NCBI GenBank assembly: GCA_950097015.1
Contig: CATNEN010000039.1
Location: forward strand, 12,618,501 to 12,682,500
Direction: 5' to 3'
From: Macrostomum hystrix
Lineage: Eukaryota; Platyhelminthes; Macrostomidae
DNA length: 64,000 bases
The notes under the pieces are model-generated. The model did no database searches. It was not told the origin of the DNA and saw only the letters and a program-made list of their open reading frames with translations. A program made the translations under genes and the position numbers. Of the stretch, positions 33,176 through 44,982 are shown piece after piece; within the stretch, counting starts at the first letter, position 1, and every line of letters starts with the position of its first letter.

Positions 33176-35634
33176 AAATGGAGCAGCATGAGCATATTGA
33201 TGATGACACACTGGGAGCAGCATGACCATATTGATGATGACACACTGGGAGCAGCATGACCATATAGATGATGACACACTGGGAGCAGCATGAGCATATT
33301 GATGATGACACACTGGGAGCAGCATGACCATATTGATGATGACACACTGGGAGCAGCATGACCATATAGATGATGACACACTGGGAGCAGCATGACCATA
33401 TTGATGATGACACACTGGGAGCAGCATGACCATATAGATGATGACATACTGGGAGCAGCATGACCATATAGATGATGACATACTGGGGACAGCATGACCA
33501 TATAGATGATGACATACTGGGGACAGCATGACCATATAGATGATGACACACTGGGAGCAGCATGACCATATTGATGATGACATACTGGGAGCAGCATGAC
33601 CATATTGATGATGACACACTGGGAGCAGCATGACCATATAGATGATGACACACTGGGAGCAGCATGACCATATAGATGATGACATACTGGGGACAGCATG
33701 ACCATATTGATTATGACACACTGGGAGCAGCATGACCATATAGATGATGACACACTGGGAGCAGCATGACCATATAGATGATGACATACTGGGGACAGCA
33801 TGACCATATTGATTATGACACACTGGGAGCAGCATGACCATATTGATGATGACACACTGGGAGCAGCATGACCATATAGATGATGACACACTGGGAGCAG
33901 CATGACCATATTGATGATGACACACTGGGAGCAGCATGACCATATAGATGATGACATACTGGGAGCAGCATGACCATATAGATGATGACATACTGGGGAC
34001 AGCATGACCATATAGATGATGACATACTGGGGACAGCATGACCATATTGATTATGACACACTGGGAGCAGCATGACCATATTGATGATGACATACTGGGA
34101 GCAGCATGACCATATTGATGATGACACACTGGGAGCAGCATGACCATATAGATGATGACACACTGGGAGCAGCATGACCATATAGATGATGACATACTGG
34201 GGACAGCATGACCATATTGATTATGACACACTGGGAGCAGCATGACCATATAGATGATGACACACTGGGAGCAGCATGACCATATAGATGATGACATACT
34301 GGGGACAGCATGACCATATTGATTATGACACACTGGGAGCAGCATGACCATATTGATGATGACATACTGGGAGCAGCATGACCATATTGATGATGACATA
34401 CTGGGAGCAGCATGACAATATTCATGATGACATACTGGGAGCAGCATGACCATATTGATGATGACACACAGGTGACAGCATGACCATATTGATGATGACA
34501 CACAGGTGACAGCATGACCATATTGATGATGACACACAGGTGACAGCATGACCATATTGATGATGACATACTGGGAGCAGCATGACAATATTCATGATGA
34601 CATACTGGGAGCAGCATGACCATATTGATTATGACACACTGGGAGCAGCATGACCATATTGATGATGACATACTGGGAGCAGCATGACCATATTGATGAT
34701 GACACACTGGGAGCAGCATGACCATATAGATGATGACACACTGGGAGCAGCATGACCATATAGATGATGACATACTGGGGACAGCATGACCATATTGATT
34801 ATGACACACTGGGAGCAGCATGACCATATAGATGATGACACACTGGGAGCAGCATGACCATATAGATGATGACATACTGGGGACAGCATGACCATATTGA
34901 TTATGACACACTGGGAGCAGCATGACCATATTGATGATGACATACTGGGAGCAGCATGACCATATTGATGATGACATACTGGGAGCAGCATGACCATATT
35001 GATGATGACACACAGGTGACAGCATGACCATATTGATGATGACACACAGGTGACAGCATGACCATATTGATGATGACACACAGGTGACAGCATGACCATA
35101 TTGATGATGACATACTGGGAGCAGCATGACCATATTGATGATGACACACAGGTGACAGCATGACCATATTGATGATGACATACTGGGAGCAGCATGACCA
35201 TATTGATTATGACATACTGGGAGCAGCATGACCATATTGATTATGACATACTGGGAGCAGCATGACCATATTGATGATGACATACTGGGAGCAGCATGAC
35301 CATATTGATGATGACACACAGGTGACAGCATGACCATATTGATGATGACACACAGGTGACAGCATGACCATATTGATGATGACACACAGGTGACAGCATG
35401 ACCATATTGATGATGACATACTGGGAGCAGCATGACCATATTGATTATGACATACTGGGAGCAGCATGACCATATTGATGACACACTGGGAGCAGCATGA
35501 CCATATTGATGACACACTGGGAGCAGCATGACCATATTGATTATGACATACTGGGAGCAGCATGACCATATTGATGACACACTGGGAGCAGCATGACCAT
35601 ATTGATGACACACTGGGAGCAGCATGACCATAAT
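33176..35634. repeat. 34-bp satellite array, about 72 copies
   Basis: The unit GCAGCATGACCATATTGATG plus ATGACACACTGGGA. Variants are patchy: ATAGATG versus ATTGATG; GATTATGACAC; CACAGGTGACAGC units clustered in 34.46-34.56 and 34.99-35.40 kb; 31-bp units lacking one GAT at the right end (35470-35634). Blocks of several units recur in the same order, showing segmental amplification. Minus-strand frames of up to 526 codons are by-products of a stop-free unit. Confidence 0.97.
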
Positions 35635-35639
35635 AATTC

Positions 35640-36000
35640 CATGACAACGGCACTAATCGTCCTCGAGTCCTTAGTAAAGATTAGGATTAAATTAGTTACA
35701 TGAAAAAAGGTGAAATTCTGAACGCAGTATGAATAAAACTCATGGAGAAAAAAACATTTATTTGCAATGATTAGTATTAAAATTGTGATCTAATGTGTGT
35801 GTTGTCTTAATAAGTGACAAGAAAAGCTAGAAATGGAATAACTGATTAACACAATCCATAATTAGTTCCATGAAAATTGTAGTAAATTTCAACGGTTTTT
35901 TAGGTGCGCATTAAGAAGGTAATATTGAGCTAAAAAAATCAACTTTCTAGTATTTATTAATACGCTAAGCAGTACAGTATTTACAGAAGAAATCGCAGAC
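35640..36000. other. no recognised gene
   Basis: AT-rich 3' flank of FUOM, which reads leftward. Confidence 0.35.
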
Positions 36001-36003
36001 AAC

Positions 36004-37256
36004 TCAAACAGCCACACCCTTGGTGAGAATGATATTAGCATACTGGGCTAGCTCTCCAGTGTGCACCACACAGTAAGCCCGCTCCGCTGCCCTGTAGAAC
36101 TGCTCCCTTGGCAACAGTTCAACACGGCGATTGGCTCCAGTGGCCTGCAGATTAAAGTGTGGATGTACTTTTGCGTACTCGCCCCAGATTGGTGGCCGCG
36201 GATGAAAGCGATCGGCATCGGATGGCTCCACCTGCGGGTGAGAGACCAGGGATATCCACAGTGAGGGATTGAATGCCAGTTATGGATATCCACAGTGAGG
36301 AATGGAATGCCAGTTATGGATATCCACAGTGAGGGATGGAATGCCAGTGAGGGATGGAATGCCAGTTATGGATATCCACAGTGAGGGATGGAATGCCAGT
36401 TATGGATATCCACAGTGAGGGATGGAATGCCAGTGAGGGATGGAATGCCAGTTATGGATATCCACAGTGAGGGATGGAATGCCAGTTATGGATATCCACG
36501 GTGAGGGATAGAATGCCAGTTATGGATATCCAGTGAGGGATGGAATGCCAGTTATGGATATCCAGAGAGAGATGGAATGCCAGTTATGTATATCCAAAGT
36601 GAGGGATGGAATGCCAGTTATGGATATCCACAGTGATGGATGGAATGCCTGTTATGGATATCCACAGTGAGGGATGGAATGCCAGTGAAGGATTGAATGC
36701 CAGTTATGGAAATCCACAGTGATGGATGGAATGCCAGTTATGGATATCCACAGTGATGGATGGAATGCCTGTTATGGATATCCACAGTGAGGGATGGAAT
36801 GCCAGTGAAGGATTGAATGCCAGTTATGGAAATCCACAGTGATGGATGGAATGCCAGTTATGGATATCCACAGTGAGGGATGGAATGCCAGTGAGGGATG
36901 GAATGCCAGTTATGGATATCCACAGTGAGGGATGGAATGCCAGTCCTGGATTCTGGAGTTCTGAATAGTAAGTGTAACAAAGTTTTCAGGAAAGTGTTTC
37001 ATTCGCAACAAACCTGCATCAGACAGATAGGCCTCTCAATATAAGTATCAATGGGCAGGACAGACATGACGGCCTCAAGTAGCTGGGGCATTTCTACACC
37101 ATCGTAGCGAATGACAGGACAGCCACCGGCACGGCGAGCCACACTGTGGCTGGGAAAATGTGCATCAGCTAATACCAGAGTGTCACCGTGACCCATCTCG
37201 GCTAAGCACTTTAACAGATCTGGCGACAACAAGCTGGGAATGCCGAGCAGAGGCAT
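36004..37256 (-). CDS. FUOM: fucose mutarotase (FUOM), two exons
   Basis: Exon 1 is 37256-37014 (ATG, 81 codons, donor CAG|GTTTGT). Exon 2 is 36231-36004 (acceptor CCGCAG, stop TGA 36004-36006). Phase 0; 156 residues versus about 154 in vertebrates. The RbsD/FucU fold is clear: GIPSLLSPDLLKCLAEMGHG with the GHGD motif, LADAHFPSHS, PQLLEAVMSVLPIDTY, then EQFYRAAERAYCVVHTGE and YANIILTKGV. It interconverts alpha- and beta-L-fucose in the salvage route to GDP-fucose. The intron is almost entirely a 34-bp minisatellite. CTCAG|C directly before ATG 37256 is a possible trans-splice acceptor, although an SL ATG joined there would be out of frame with this start. Confidence 0.9.
36240..36948. repeat. 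34-bp minisatellite in FUOM intron
   Basis: The unit GGGATGGAATGCCAGTTATG plus GATATCCACAGTGA, about 20 copies, mixed with short 16-17-bp units (GTGAGGGATGGAATGCCA) and a duplicated larger block (about 36640-36840). It occupies nearly all of intron 36232-37013 and starts within a few bases of the exon 2 acceptor. Confidence 0.95.
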
Positions 37257-37259
37257 GCT

Positions 37260-38258
37260 GAGCTAGTTATTTAGTACAAATTTCTGACTGAAAATTATTA
37301 TTTGCAAAGTATATATCGGCTGCTGAATAATGGCCAACAAAAGTATTTTACAATTGTGCGAATTGGATTGTACAAGTGTCCATTTTTTATAGAAATTATT
37401 GAAAATTAAGAATGGCAAAGACTTTTTGCAAGGATATTTGAGTAGGAGCTACAAGAAAATAATATCTGATCTAACATGTTTAGAGACAGTTAGACTTTTC
37501 ACACAGCTTGGATTTGATGAGCCAAAGTGATGTACCATGTGCTCCATCCACTCCATCAATCCGCAGCCACTGCTCTGGGTTGGCTTTATCTAGGTGAGAT
37601 CATTATCAAGGGCAGAAACAACCATGAGATGATCTCCCATCTAGCGCTAGTTTTCGAAGACAAATTGACAGTTCCTGGGATTCATGTTTTCTCAGAAGGA
37701 ATTGAGGCCGACTCTAACAAGACTAGAGCTGTTTAACAGTTAAGTATGCCTAGGAAAAATAAGCAGCCCTTTTCTTCCCACGCAAAAACTGTTGTCAATA
37801 GCAGTAACTCAGACTCTAGTCAGAACTGGCTGAAATTTGACTCTATTGAAGCTATTCAGGTTCAAGACAAGCACGTAGCACATCTAGCAGTCCAGACTAA
37901 ATTTTTCGGGTCTGAGGTTCCTGAATGTACTCAAGCTATTAAGCACCTAACCATGCCTGTGGCTGCTAAGCCACTAAATGTGTAAAGCAGAACCCCTGCC
38001 ACCAGCCACAGTGCATGTTGTGCGTGTTCAAGTCTCTGATAGAGCCACAGTTGCAGACTGTCTAACAGAAGATTTAGATCCAGATAGTGACAGCAAAGAT
38101 AATGCAGGAGTTAAACAGAAAGAGAATGGGTCCATAGTGCTCATGATTGACTTTGTGTTTCTGAGAGATACTGTAGCTGACAGATACAAATACTGCTAAC
38201 TCTAGCTGATTACCTGAACTAGGTCATGCATGCAATTCATTGCAGGTACAAGAGGTTG
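37260..38258. other. unrecognised short frames, possible element remnants
   Basis: Plus-strand frames 37746-37985 (starting MPRKNKQPF) and 37978-38199 read as low-complexity hydrophilic peptides. They lie on the same strand as the AlkB-like remnants further right and may be part of one decayed element, but nothing in them is recognisable. Confidence 0.25.
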
Positions 38259-38260
38259 TA

Positions 38261-38577
38261 GGCTTGTAGCCTATTGGTTAGGGCGTCGGACTCACGACTT
38301 GAAGGTTGGGGGTTCGATTCCCGACTCCACTGAAACAATTTGTGCCCTTTAGCAAGACACTTAACTCTGCATTGCTTCAGTTCAACCAACTGTTAAATGG
38401 GTACCAGCATTAGCTGGGATAATTGAAGGTGGGTTTGGCGTCCCCCCAGTCCATAGACTGAACAGCTGTACGCAGTTTTCAGTGGCGCCGCGCAATAGCT
38501 GCGGCTGTGCTGTTGGCTGCACATCTGGTCCAATTGGGACAGGTGTAATCAATTATTATTATTATTATTATTATTGT
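38261..38577 (+). mobile_element. SINE B, tRNA-derived SINE with ATT tail
   Basis: The head contains TAGCCTATTGGTTAGGGCG (A-box) and GGGGTTCGATTCCCGAC (B-box). The body has CCTTTAGCAAGACACTTAAC and AGTCCATAGACTGAACAGC, and the tail is (ATT)n. It retains tRNA-like promoter boxes but not a complete cloverleaf, so it is not a tRNA gene. Confidence 0.85.
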
Positions 38578-39880
38578 AGACCATGCCATAAACAGGAAGG
38601 ATTCTGGTATCTGTTTGTATTGATTATTAATTGACAGATTCATCGAGTTGGTAGTATTCCCATAAAACTGCAGCAGCCATCCTGATGGAATAGATAGTTA
38701 GCTATGGTGCCATGGAGCAGTTTTTGTCAATGGCAATGGCATTCATCTATCATTAATTGCATTGTTTCAAAGCTGATGGTCTGTTTGTTAAAGACTGTAC
38801 CCTGCGGAACAAAGATCACTTTTTAATTAATCCCACTAACATAAAACCTAAATTGTTACCAAGATACTAATTCACAAAAAGGTCATTAAAATTGTTATAT
38901 AGTAATCATATAGTTTGACAGATATTACTGAGGGTGAGGCAAACAAGAACTTTACAGCATAATTCTATTCAAAAATTGAAAATTACCACTTTCAACTTGC
39001 TACTGTTTGCTTGAGTACATCAAATAGGGTTTAAAATGTATAATGTGCCCTCTTTATTACTATATATGAATGGTACAATTCCCCAAACTGAAGTCTAATT
39101 ATGATTGTGTAGAAAATAAAGAATAATTATTGTGATGTGAAAAAAAGTGTACATTTGAAAGCCTTTATTATTAAAGTTCCAAGCATTTAACTTATAAAGT
39201 TATAAACTAATTAGTTCCAAAACAAAACAAATACATGTAATTAGTGTTGAGATAACAAAAATTATATAGTAAATAACTAAATGATTATGTCATATATAGA
39301 ATATAGTCCCTCTTCTAATATAGACATATACAACAGTGACCAAATTCAGTCAGTATCTACACAGACCTTAGCAAGTTTAAAATTTGAAGTGTAACCACTT
39401 AAACTCAATTGTACATTATCAAAAACTTAATTGACTGAGCAGACCTGCAGGGTAGCCCTTTTTTAATTTAAATTTAAGAACTTTGTGCTTGCCCTCTAGT
39501 CTAGGTTAGCAACAGAATGAGCAAAATACCAGCTTCATCACAAAAAACTGACCAGCAAACTTCTGTTATACATTGCTACAGGCAAAGCAACAATGCCAGC
39601 AGGCAGCCAAAGCAGCCATCAAACCTGCACATTTAATTAGAGCAGCAGCATTTTAAAGACAAGCCACTGGCTGCCATTCCAGAATCAAGCCTTGTGATCA
39701 TTCCTGATCAGCTACAAGTATTGGCTAGGCGATCTTCCATGCTGCCTTTCCTGTGGCATGTGATGTGACAATTACTTAACTTGAAGCATGTTGACACACC
39801 TGAGGGTGTCTTATCTGCCAAAGGACTTCTGTAACCAGCAAGCAACAAGGCAGAGGGCCTAGCTCAAGCACAGCAGGTTG
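38578..39880. other. AT-rich, no recognised gene
   Basis: No significant frame. The right end (39590-39880) becomes more coding-like in composition and may be the 5' part of the AlkB-like remnant. Confidence 0.35.
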
Positions 39881-39900
39881 AGCTCAAACCTGAAACAGAA

Positions 39901-40339
39901 ATGGAGCTCAATGCAGAAATAGAGCTCAATGCAGCTCCTGCACAACTGAGCACACTAGATCTTTTCTGTAATATAGATGACACCAAACTCTGTTGTCACA
40001 AAGGGAATGCCCTAATTGGCTACTACCCAAAGCTGCTCAAGGAGAAGGCAGCAGTGGACTTTAACAGCTGCTTGCTAAATTTCTACACTTCAGCCTCTGA
40101 CAACATACCATTTTAGGCAGATGGGCCATGATCATGACATTGTGGCTGTCTCCTTCAGTGTAGTCTGCAACTTCATGGTCAAGACTAAAAGAGACTGCAC
40201 CTTGTGGGGATTCCCTACTCTGCCCAGCTCACTGATCATAATGGCAGGGACCTGCCAGTGCAAGCTTTTGTACTCAGTCCCTGCTGTCAACCATCAAGAA
40301 GGGATCAGAATCTTGCTAACCTTCAGATGGACTAAGTAG
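39901..40339 (+). pseudogene. AlkB-like 2OG-Fe(II) dioxygenase remnant, copy 1
   Basis: Two adjacent frames. The first ends DFNSCLLNFYTSASDNIPF just before the expected H-x-D. After a stop and frame change, the second gives NFMVKTKRD, LIIMAGTCQ and GIRILLTFRW. In order these are the AlkB landmarks: the FNS..N.Y strand before HxD, the MaG.tQ strand and the terminal R-x-x-x-T-F-R that binds 2-oxoglutarate. The HxD metal site falls at the break, so the copy is dead. Confidence 0.55.
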
Positions 40340-41102
40340 GAGGTTGTTGGTTAGCAGCCAAATAAAATACATACAAGCAGCATCAGCCTATCTAGCCCCA
40401 CAAACAAGTGGCGAGATCAAGCAGAATAGCAACAAGGTGGCAGTGGGGCCACTGTGAGACCAGTGAGGCCACTCCTCTGGCCCTCAACCCGGCCTCTTCC
40501 TGTCATTCACTTTTTCTCTGACATTATTTCAGTCTCTCTTGTCAGTGCCATCAGTGTCTAAGTTCCCACTTCAGTCTCTGCGTGTGACTGCTCGCAAGCT
40601 CAGTTCTGGCTAAGCCCCGAAACTAACTTAGCCTTCCCCCCACCACCCAAGCTATGCAGGACTCTGACAGCCTTTAACTGCGACTGAAACTCTGCACGGT
40701 GTGCACTTCTCAAGACTTCGTGACTTTATCTCTTTCGGGCCAAGGATCCTTCACCTCACCGAAGGCAGAAGTCCTGACGCCCTGGTGGCAGCACTACTAC
40801 TACACTACCTAGTATTCTTGGACTTCATATTGGAGTTCGCCGGATCCCGCATTGTTAGCAGGACGACCGGTACAACACAAGCAAGAATACCCACACCAAT
40901 ATTATATGCCAGTGGGGCAGCAGTGGCGGCACAACTTAGGTGGTCACCAGCAGTAATGAAGCAAGTGGTTTTTTAAGCCAACTAGCACAGAGCCTAGAAC
41001 CATATCAGCTTCCTGCCAACCTATCTTCCAACCACACCCTAAGCTATCAAATAGTAGGTCATCAATTATTCTCCCCTGAACTCCACCCAAACTGTAGGGG
41101 TC

Positions 41103-41400
41103 TTGTTGTGTGGCAGTCTTGGTCTTATACCATCAAATCAGTGTGTTAATGCCAAATGCAATGCTGACCTTAGCCTACCTAAATTTAACAGCTGTATTGT
41201 CAACATCTACCATGATTCTAAAAACTTCCTCCCATATCATGCAGATGATGAGCCTGACAGTCTCCTTTGGTACTGTCGGAAACTTTCAACTCAAACTTAA
41301 AGGTTCAAAAAGACTTCTACTATCTCTGCCTACTCTACTGGGATCACTAATAATAATGGCAAGAAGACAAGACGTAGCACAACAGCTGCAATGGCTGTTG
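41103..41400 (+). pseudogene. AlkB-like remnant, copy 2
   Basis: KFNSCIVNIYHDSKNFLPYH then ADDEP preserves the HxD iron motif (H-A-D). A frame change then gives TVSFGTVGNFQLKLKG and SLIIMARRQ. The C-terminal RxxxTFR is lost. Similar to copy 1, about 1.2 kb upstream, in the same orientation. Confidence 0.5.
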
Positions 41401-41858
41401 TGCAATAGCAATGAGAGAAATAGCATCAGTGGTTGAGGTGATGGTGCAGGCGGTGGCAGCAGCATCAGTTGTGGTGGCTATGTCAGCATCTAGAGCATCA
41501 TCAGCTCCTGTTATGGCACCCTCCTACACAAGCATGGCAGCAAGAAATTGGCCAAGAAGACCTCCAGCTCCTATCAAATCAGTGGTCTTTGAGACCTGTC
41601 ATGAAGGAGCCAAAAATCACATCAGCTTCCTGGAATGCCTACGCGATAATTTTGGTGGTCTAGGCAGTCACCATCACCAAGCCTCTGACACACTCATATG
41701 GCTATGTTGTGTTCCCAGCAACTGAAAAGGACCACAATATTTTTTTCACAAACCTCTGAATTCTTTGTGAAATGATTCTGAGATGTCAAGCCCAAACATA
41801 ACCATTTCATGATCGCCGACCGACCAACATTAGCAAAGACACCATCATCAGATGCCCT

Positions 41859-42196
41859 TTGGCTAACTTTGTCATCACCAATGTCCCATCATCCCTCACC
41901 AAAGCCCAGCTCCTCTGCCTGCTCAAAGACCAACTTGAGGATAAGTCTTTCAAACAGATCATCTCCAGAGCAACTTGGCAACTGACTACCATGTTCCATG
42001 CCTTTGCAGAGAACCAAGAAACTGCAGAGTACTGCATAAGAAATGGAATTCATGCTGACTTCTGCATCTTTCCATGCAATGCCAGCAGATCCAAACAGCC
42101 TGCCTTAGCATAACTGCCAATCTTTTGGCCATAGAACTCAAGTGTGCAACCAAGCCAGGTGCTGTCAAATATGTAGCCAAGACCATGAATGTGATA
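41859..42196 (+). pseudogene. retroelement gag/ORF1-like remnant with zinc knuckle
   Basis: A frame 41859-42113 (NFVITNVPSSLTKAQLL and RATWQLTTMFHAFAENQ) is followed, in another frame at about 42110-42196, by a cysteine pattern HNCQSFGHRTQVC then CCQICSQDHEC. This resembles the CCHC and trailing C/H knuckles of non-LTR retrotransposon ORF1 proteins. The frame change and early stop show decay. No reverse transcriptase was found to the right, where the nested transposon begins. Confidence 0.45.
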
Positions 42197-43084
42197 TTTT
42201 TGCAGGCTTTTGCAGCTTTTATAAATAGTACAATAGTAGACTAGGCTTAACCTTCACTTTAGGGCCTCTCACACAAAAGTCACAAACATGGCTAGCTAAG
42301 TCTAGCTAGCTGTCTAAAATCAGACTATAGGCCAAGCTAAATAGTACAATTGTTTTATCAATTAATGGCATTCTGCAGTGTTAAATGGCATGGCATTATG
42401 GCAAATTACTTTTTGGCATGGCAATAAAAAATACTATAGTGGTCACAGTGGCATAGCGAGGGGGTATCTGCGTATTGGCCAATACCCCCAAAATTTTGTC
42501 TCAAATTTTTTAGCATTCAGTTTCTTTAAAAGAAATGAATTAATTGTTTTTTATTCTGGATATGCTAGATAGAACCACAGATACTATATTAACTAGATAG
42601 TTCACTTCCATTTACTTATGTTGTTAAATATTTTAGCTACTTTCTGTTCGGTAGCAAGTAAAGAATATGGCTTGTATTTTTTGTAAGGATGAACAAATCA
42701 AGTGGTTAAAAGATTGCAACAAAAAGAACGAGAAAGAGAGAGTCACTTGACCCATACGACTCTGTTATCAGTTCAAGAAAATGTACATTGGTTTGTTCCC
42801 ACAGGGCTCACAGTCAGTAAGCCTCACAGAGCAATTAAGTGGGGTAGAGGAGTGACGGGGGTAGAGTTTGCGTGGAAAGGCGCGACGCGATTGATAAGTG
42901 AGGAGAGGAAGGAAGGAAAGGGAGTGAGAGGGGCAGACCAAATGGACCAATAGGAAGTTAAGAGGGATGGAAAATAAGATCGCACACAGCCAGCGTAGGG
43001 GGTGGGGGTTATCGACAGAACATCATCTTAAAGCGAAGTTAAATTCATACACCAAAACAGCGACATGTTAGCACCAGCTTTAGC

Positions 43085-43893
43085 ATGAACTTCAGTTGCA
43101 AGCACTGCTGTGCGGCAACGTGCACTTACACTGCCGAATCTCTAATGGATGATGGAGTCGCTGTTCGAATGCATAGATTCCCAAGCGACAACAAAGTTGC
43201 AAGTCGATGGCAGCGGCTGCTGGAAATCGATCTGGACATCGAAATGATCCGCAAGATGGGATTGCGAGTTTGCAGCATGCATTTTACCAATGATGCCTAC
43301 AATGTCCTTCCCTAAGACATGATGCTGCAACTCGACTGCGGTGGAACGCAGTTCCAGACAAGGAACTCACGCTCCCCCGCCTGATACCGCATGATCCTAC
43401 GCACATGATGGACCGCAGCGACGAGGAAATTGACAACGCATATCCTCCGCATCTACTGCCTTATAATTACAATGACGGCGACGCTGCAGATCAACGACAA
43501 CAGTTAATACCAGTACCCAGAAGCCCGGTCGACCAGGATGGAATTATTCAACGAAGTAACGATATCATCGCACAATTGCGTAGCAAAGTTCACCGGCAGA
43601 ATCGAACTATCAGACAGATGCAAGACCGAATTAGAAAAGCGAAGTCAGTCCAGTTGGGTAGCGATTTGATTGCGACTCGTCTGATGAAGAACAAGCTTGG
43701 GCGAAAAGATGTTCACAGCCGTGGAATGCGCTGGACCAAGGATGCCATCGCTAGCTCCATTCAGCTGTATCATAAAAGTCCATCGGCTTACCGACTGCTC
43801 CGCAGTAGATGGAAGATGCCGCTACCATCAGAGTCATCGTTGAAACGGCGAATCCGTCAGTTTTTTTCGTCGCCTGGTGTCTGCCATAACTAG
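43085..43893 (+). pseudogene. P-element-like transposase N-terminal part (THAP domain), frameshifted
   Basis: 43085-43315 encodes a THAP zinc finger: CKHC near the start, the HRFPSD proline, the SRWQRL tryptophan, and CSMHF as the second half of the C2CH site. The frame then stops, but a shift near 43310 continues directly with RLRWNAVPDKELTLP, the AVP box that ends THAP domains, and runs to 43893. That part has a coiled coil (LRSKVHRQNRTIRQMQDRI) and a helix-turn-helix-like block (KDAIASSIQLYHKSPSAYRL, LPSESSLKRRI) typical of P/THAP9 transposases just before the RNase-H domain. The DDE catalytic region is missing. It could still bind element ends only if the frameshift were spliced out. Confidence 0.75.
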
Positions 43894-44565
43894 AGCTGCT
43901 GCAGCAGAAGGTTCCTGCTTGTGAATAACATCTTGAACAAGTGCAACAGCAAGTATTCCGCACGTTTTCACATTTGCGGCTGCATCACTGGTGCCGATGC
44001 CAAATGCGGTCGAGTGCACTATCTAGGTATTCCGCATTGCGCAAAGTGAAGAAGTTTAACTAGTTGTTGACTGTTATTCCTCCAACACAAGCCATTCATA
44101 ACTGTTTATCATTTACACCAGAAGTTTGATCCGTTATACAAAATCTATAAAGTTGCTCATTTTATATTTTATATTTGCGCATGCTATATTTTGGCGTTTG
44201 CATTGTTTAATCCTTGAAATACTTCAATACTGTTTTGCACTGTTTGTTTGCTTAATATTTTCTGTACATACTCTGTCTGCACTTTATGCACATTTGTATT
44301 TGCTATATGACTTCGCAAAGAATCCAATGTTATGTTTAAATTTTCTTTTACAAAATTAAATACATGAACAGTGTTAAAAGTGGTGTAAAAACCACAATTC
44401 ATTAAGCATCATCTGGATTTTAATTTGTGTTGTCAATAACGGTATTCTTGTATTAAACTCCGACGACTTTTCTTATTGTCAAACAAAAAAGAAAAAGAAA
44501 TGTTCATATTTCTACTGACTTGAAAGTAGCTTAATGGAATATTGCTGAGTGACATATCTAGTTAA

Positions 44566-44982
44566 GGCTATGGTGGAGTTCCATTCGTTATATTATTTTT
44601 CAATTTCAAAATGGTGCCAAAAGATCTCAGAGATATTATCGAGATATTATCGAGAAGTAGATTTCAGAACCACAGAGGTAGAATGAGATCTCAGGCCAGG
44701 CTGCGACAGATGCATGGCACATTGGATGCACTATTTGAGTCACATCTGCAGGAGTACATGTGGCGCCGTCTAAACCCAGTCAATGCATTCGGCAACTTCA
44801 TGTATTGGGTGTCCCACTATTATCCAACTTGATGAACAGATAAGGAACTGATGAACCTCTGATGAACTTTTCTGAGTGTCCTCGTGTTGTTTAAATGTTG
44901 CTGCGTTGGTCGTAAAACTTGTTTAACCTCGCAGTCATTTCAAATTGCAAAATAATATAATGAACGGAACTCCACCATAGCC
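44566..44982 (+). mobile_element. Merlin-like non-autonomous element
   Basis: A 417-bp element with inverted repeats of about 42 bp: GGCTATGGTGGAGTTCC on the left and GGAACTCCACCATAGCC on the right. A perfect 8-bp duplication CTAGTTAA (44558-44565 and 44983-44990) flanks it. It holds one 73-codon frame at 44611-44832. Confidence 0.8.
44611..44832 (+). pseudogene. C-terminal piece of a Merlin/IS1016-type transposase
   Basis: 73 residues containing SHLQEYMWRR and AFGNFMYWVSHYYP, which resemble the C-terminal Y-L-x-E-x-M-W-R block of Merlin (IS1595-like) DDE transposases. The catalytic residues lie upstream of this block in intact proteins and are absent here. Confidence 0.5.

Noticed and set aside
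33149-35631. Minus-strand frames of 479 and 526 codons
   Set aside because: By-products of the 34-bp array (repeat of the same 34 residues in shifting phase).
33176-35634. CRISPR-like regular repeats
   Set aside because: Repeats are head-to-tail without unique spacers; eukaryotic context.
38261-38340. tRNA gene
   Set aside because: A and B boxes are present, but the segment is the head of a SINE with a long body and tail, and I could not fold a complete cloverleaf.
40701-40976. 91-codon plus frame
   Set aside because: Hydrophobic composition but no recognisable motif; could be part of the decayed element but not supportable.
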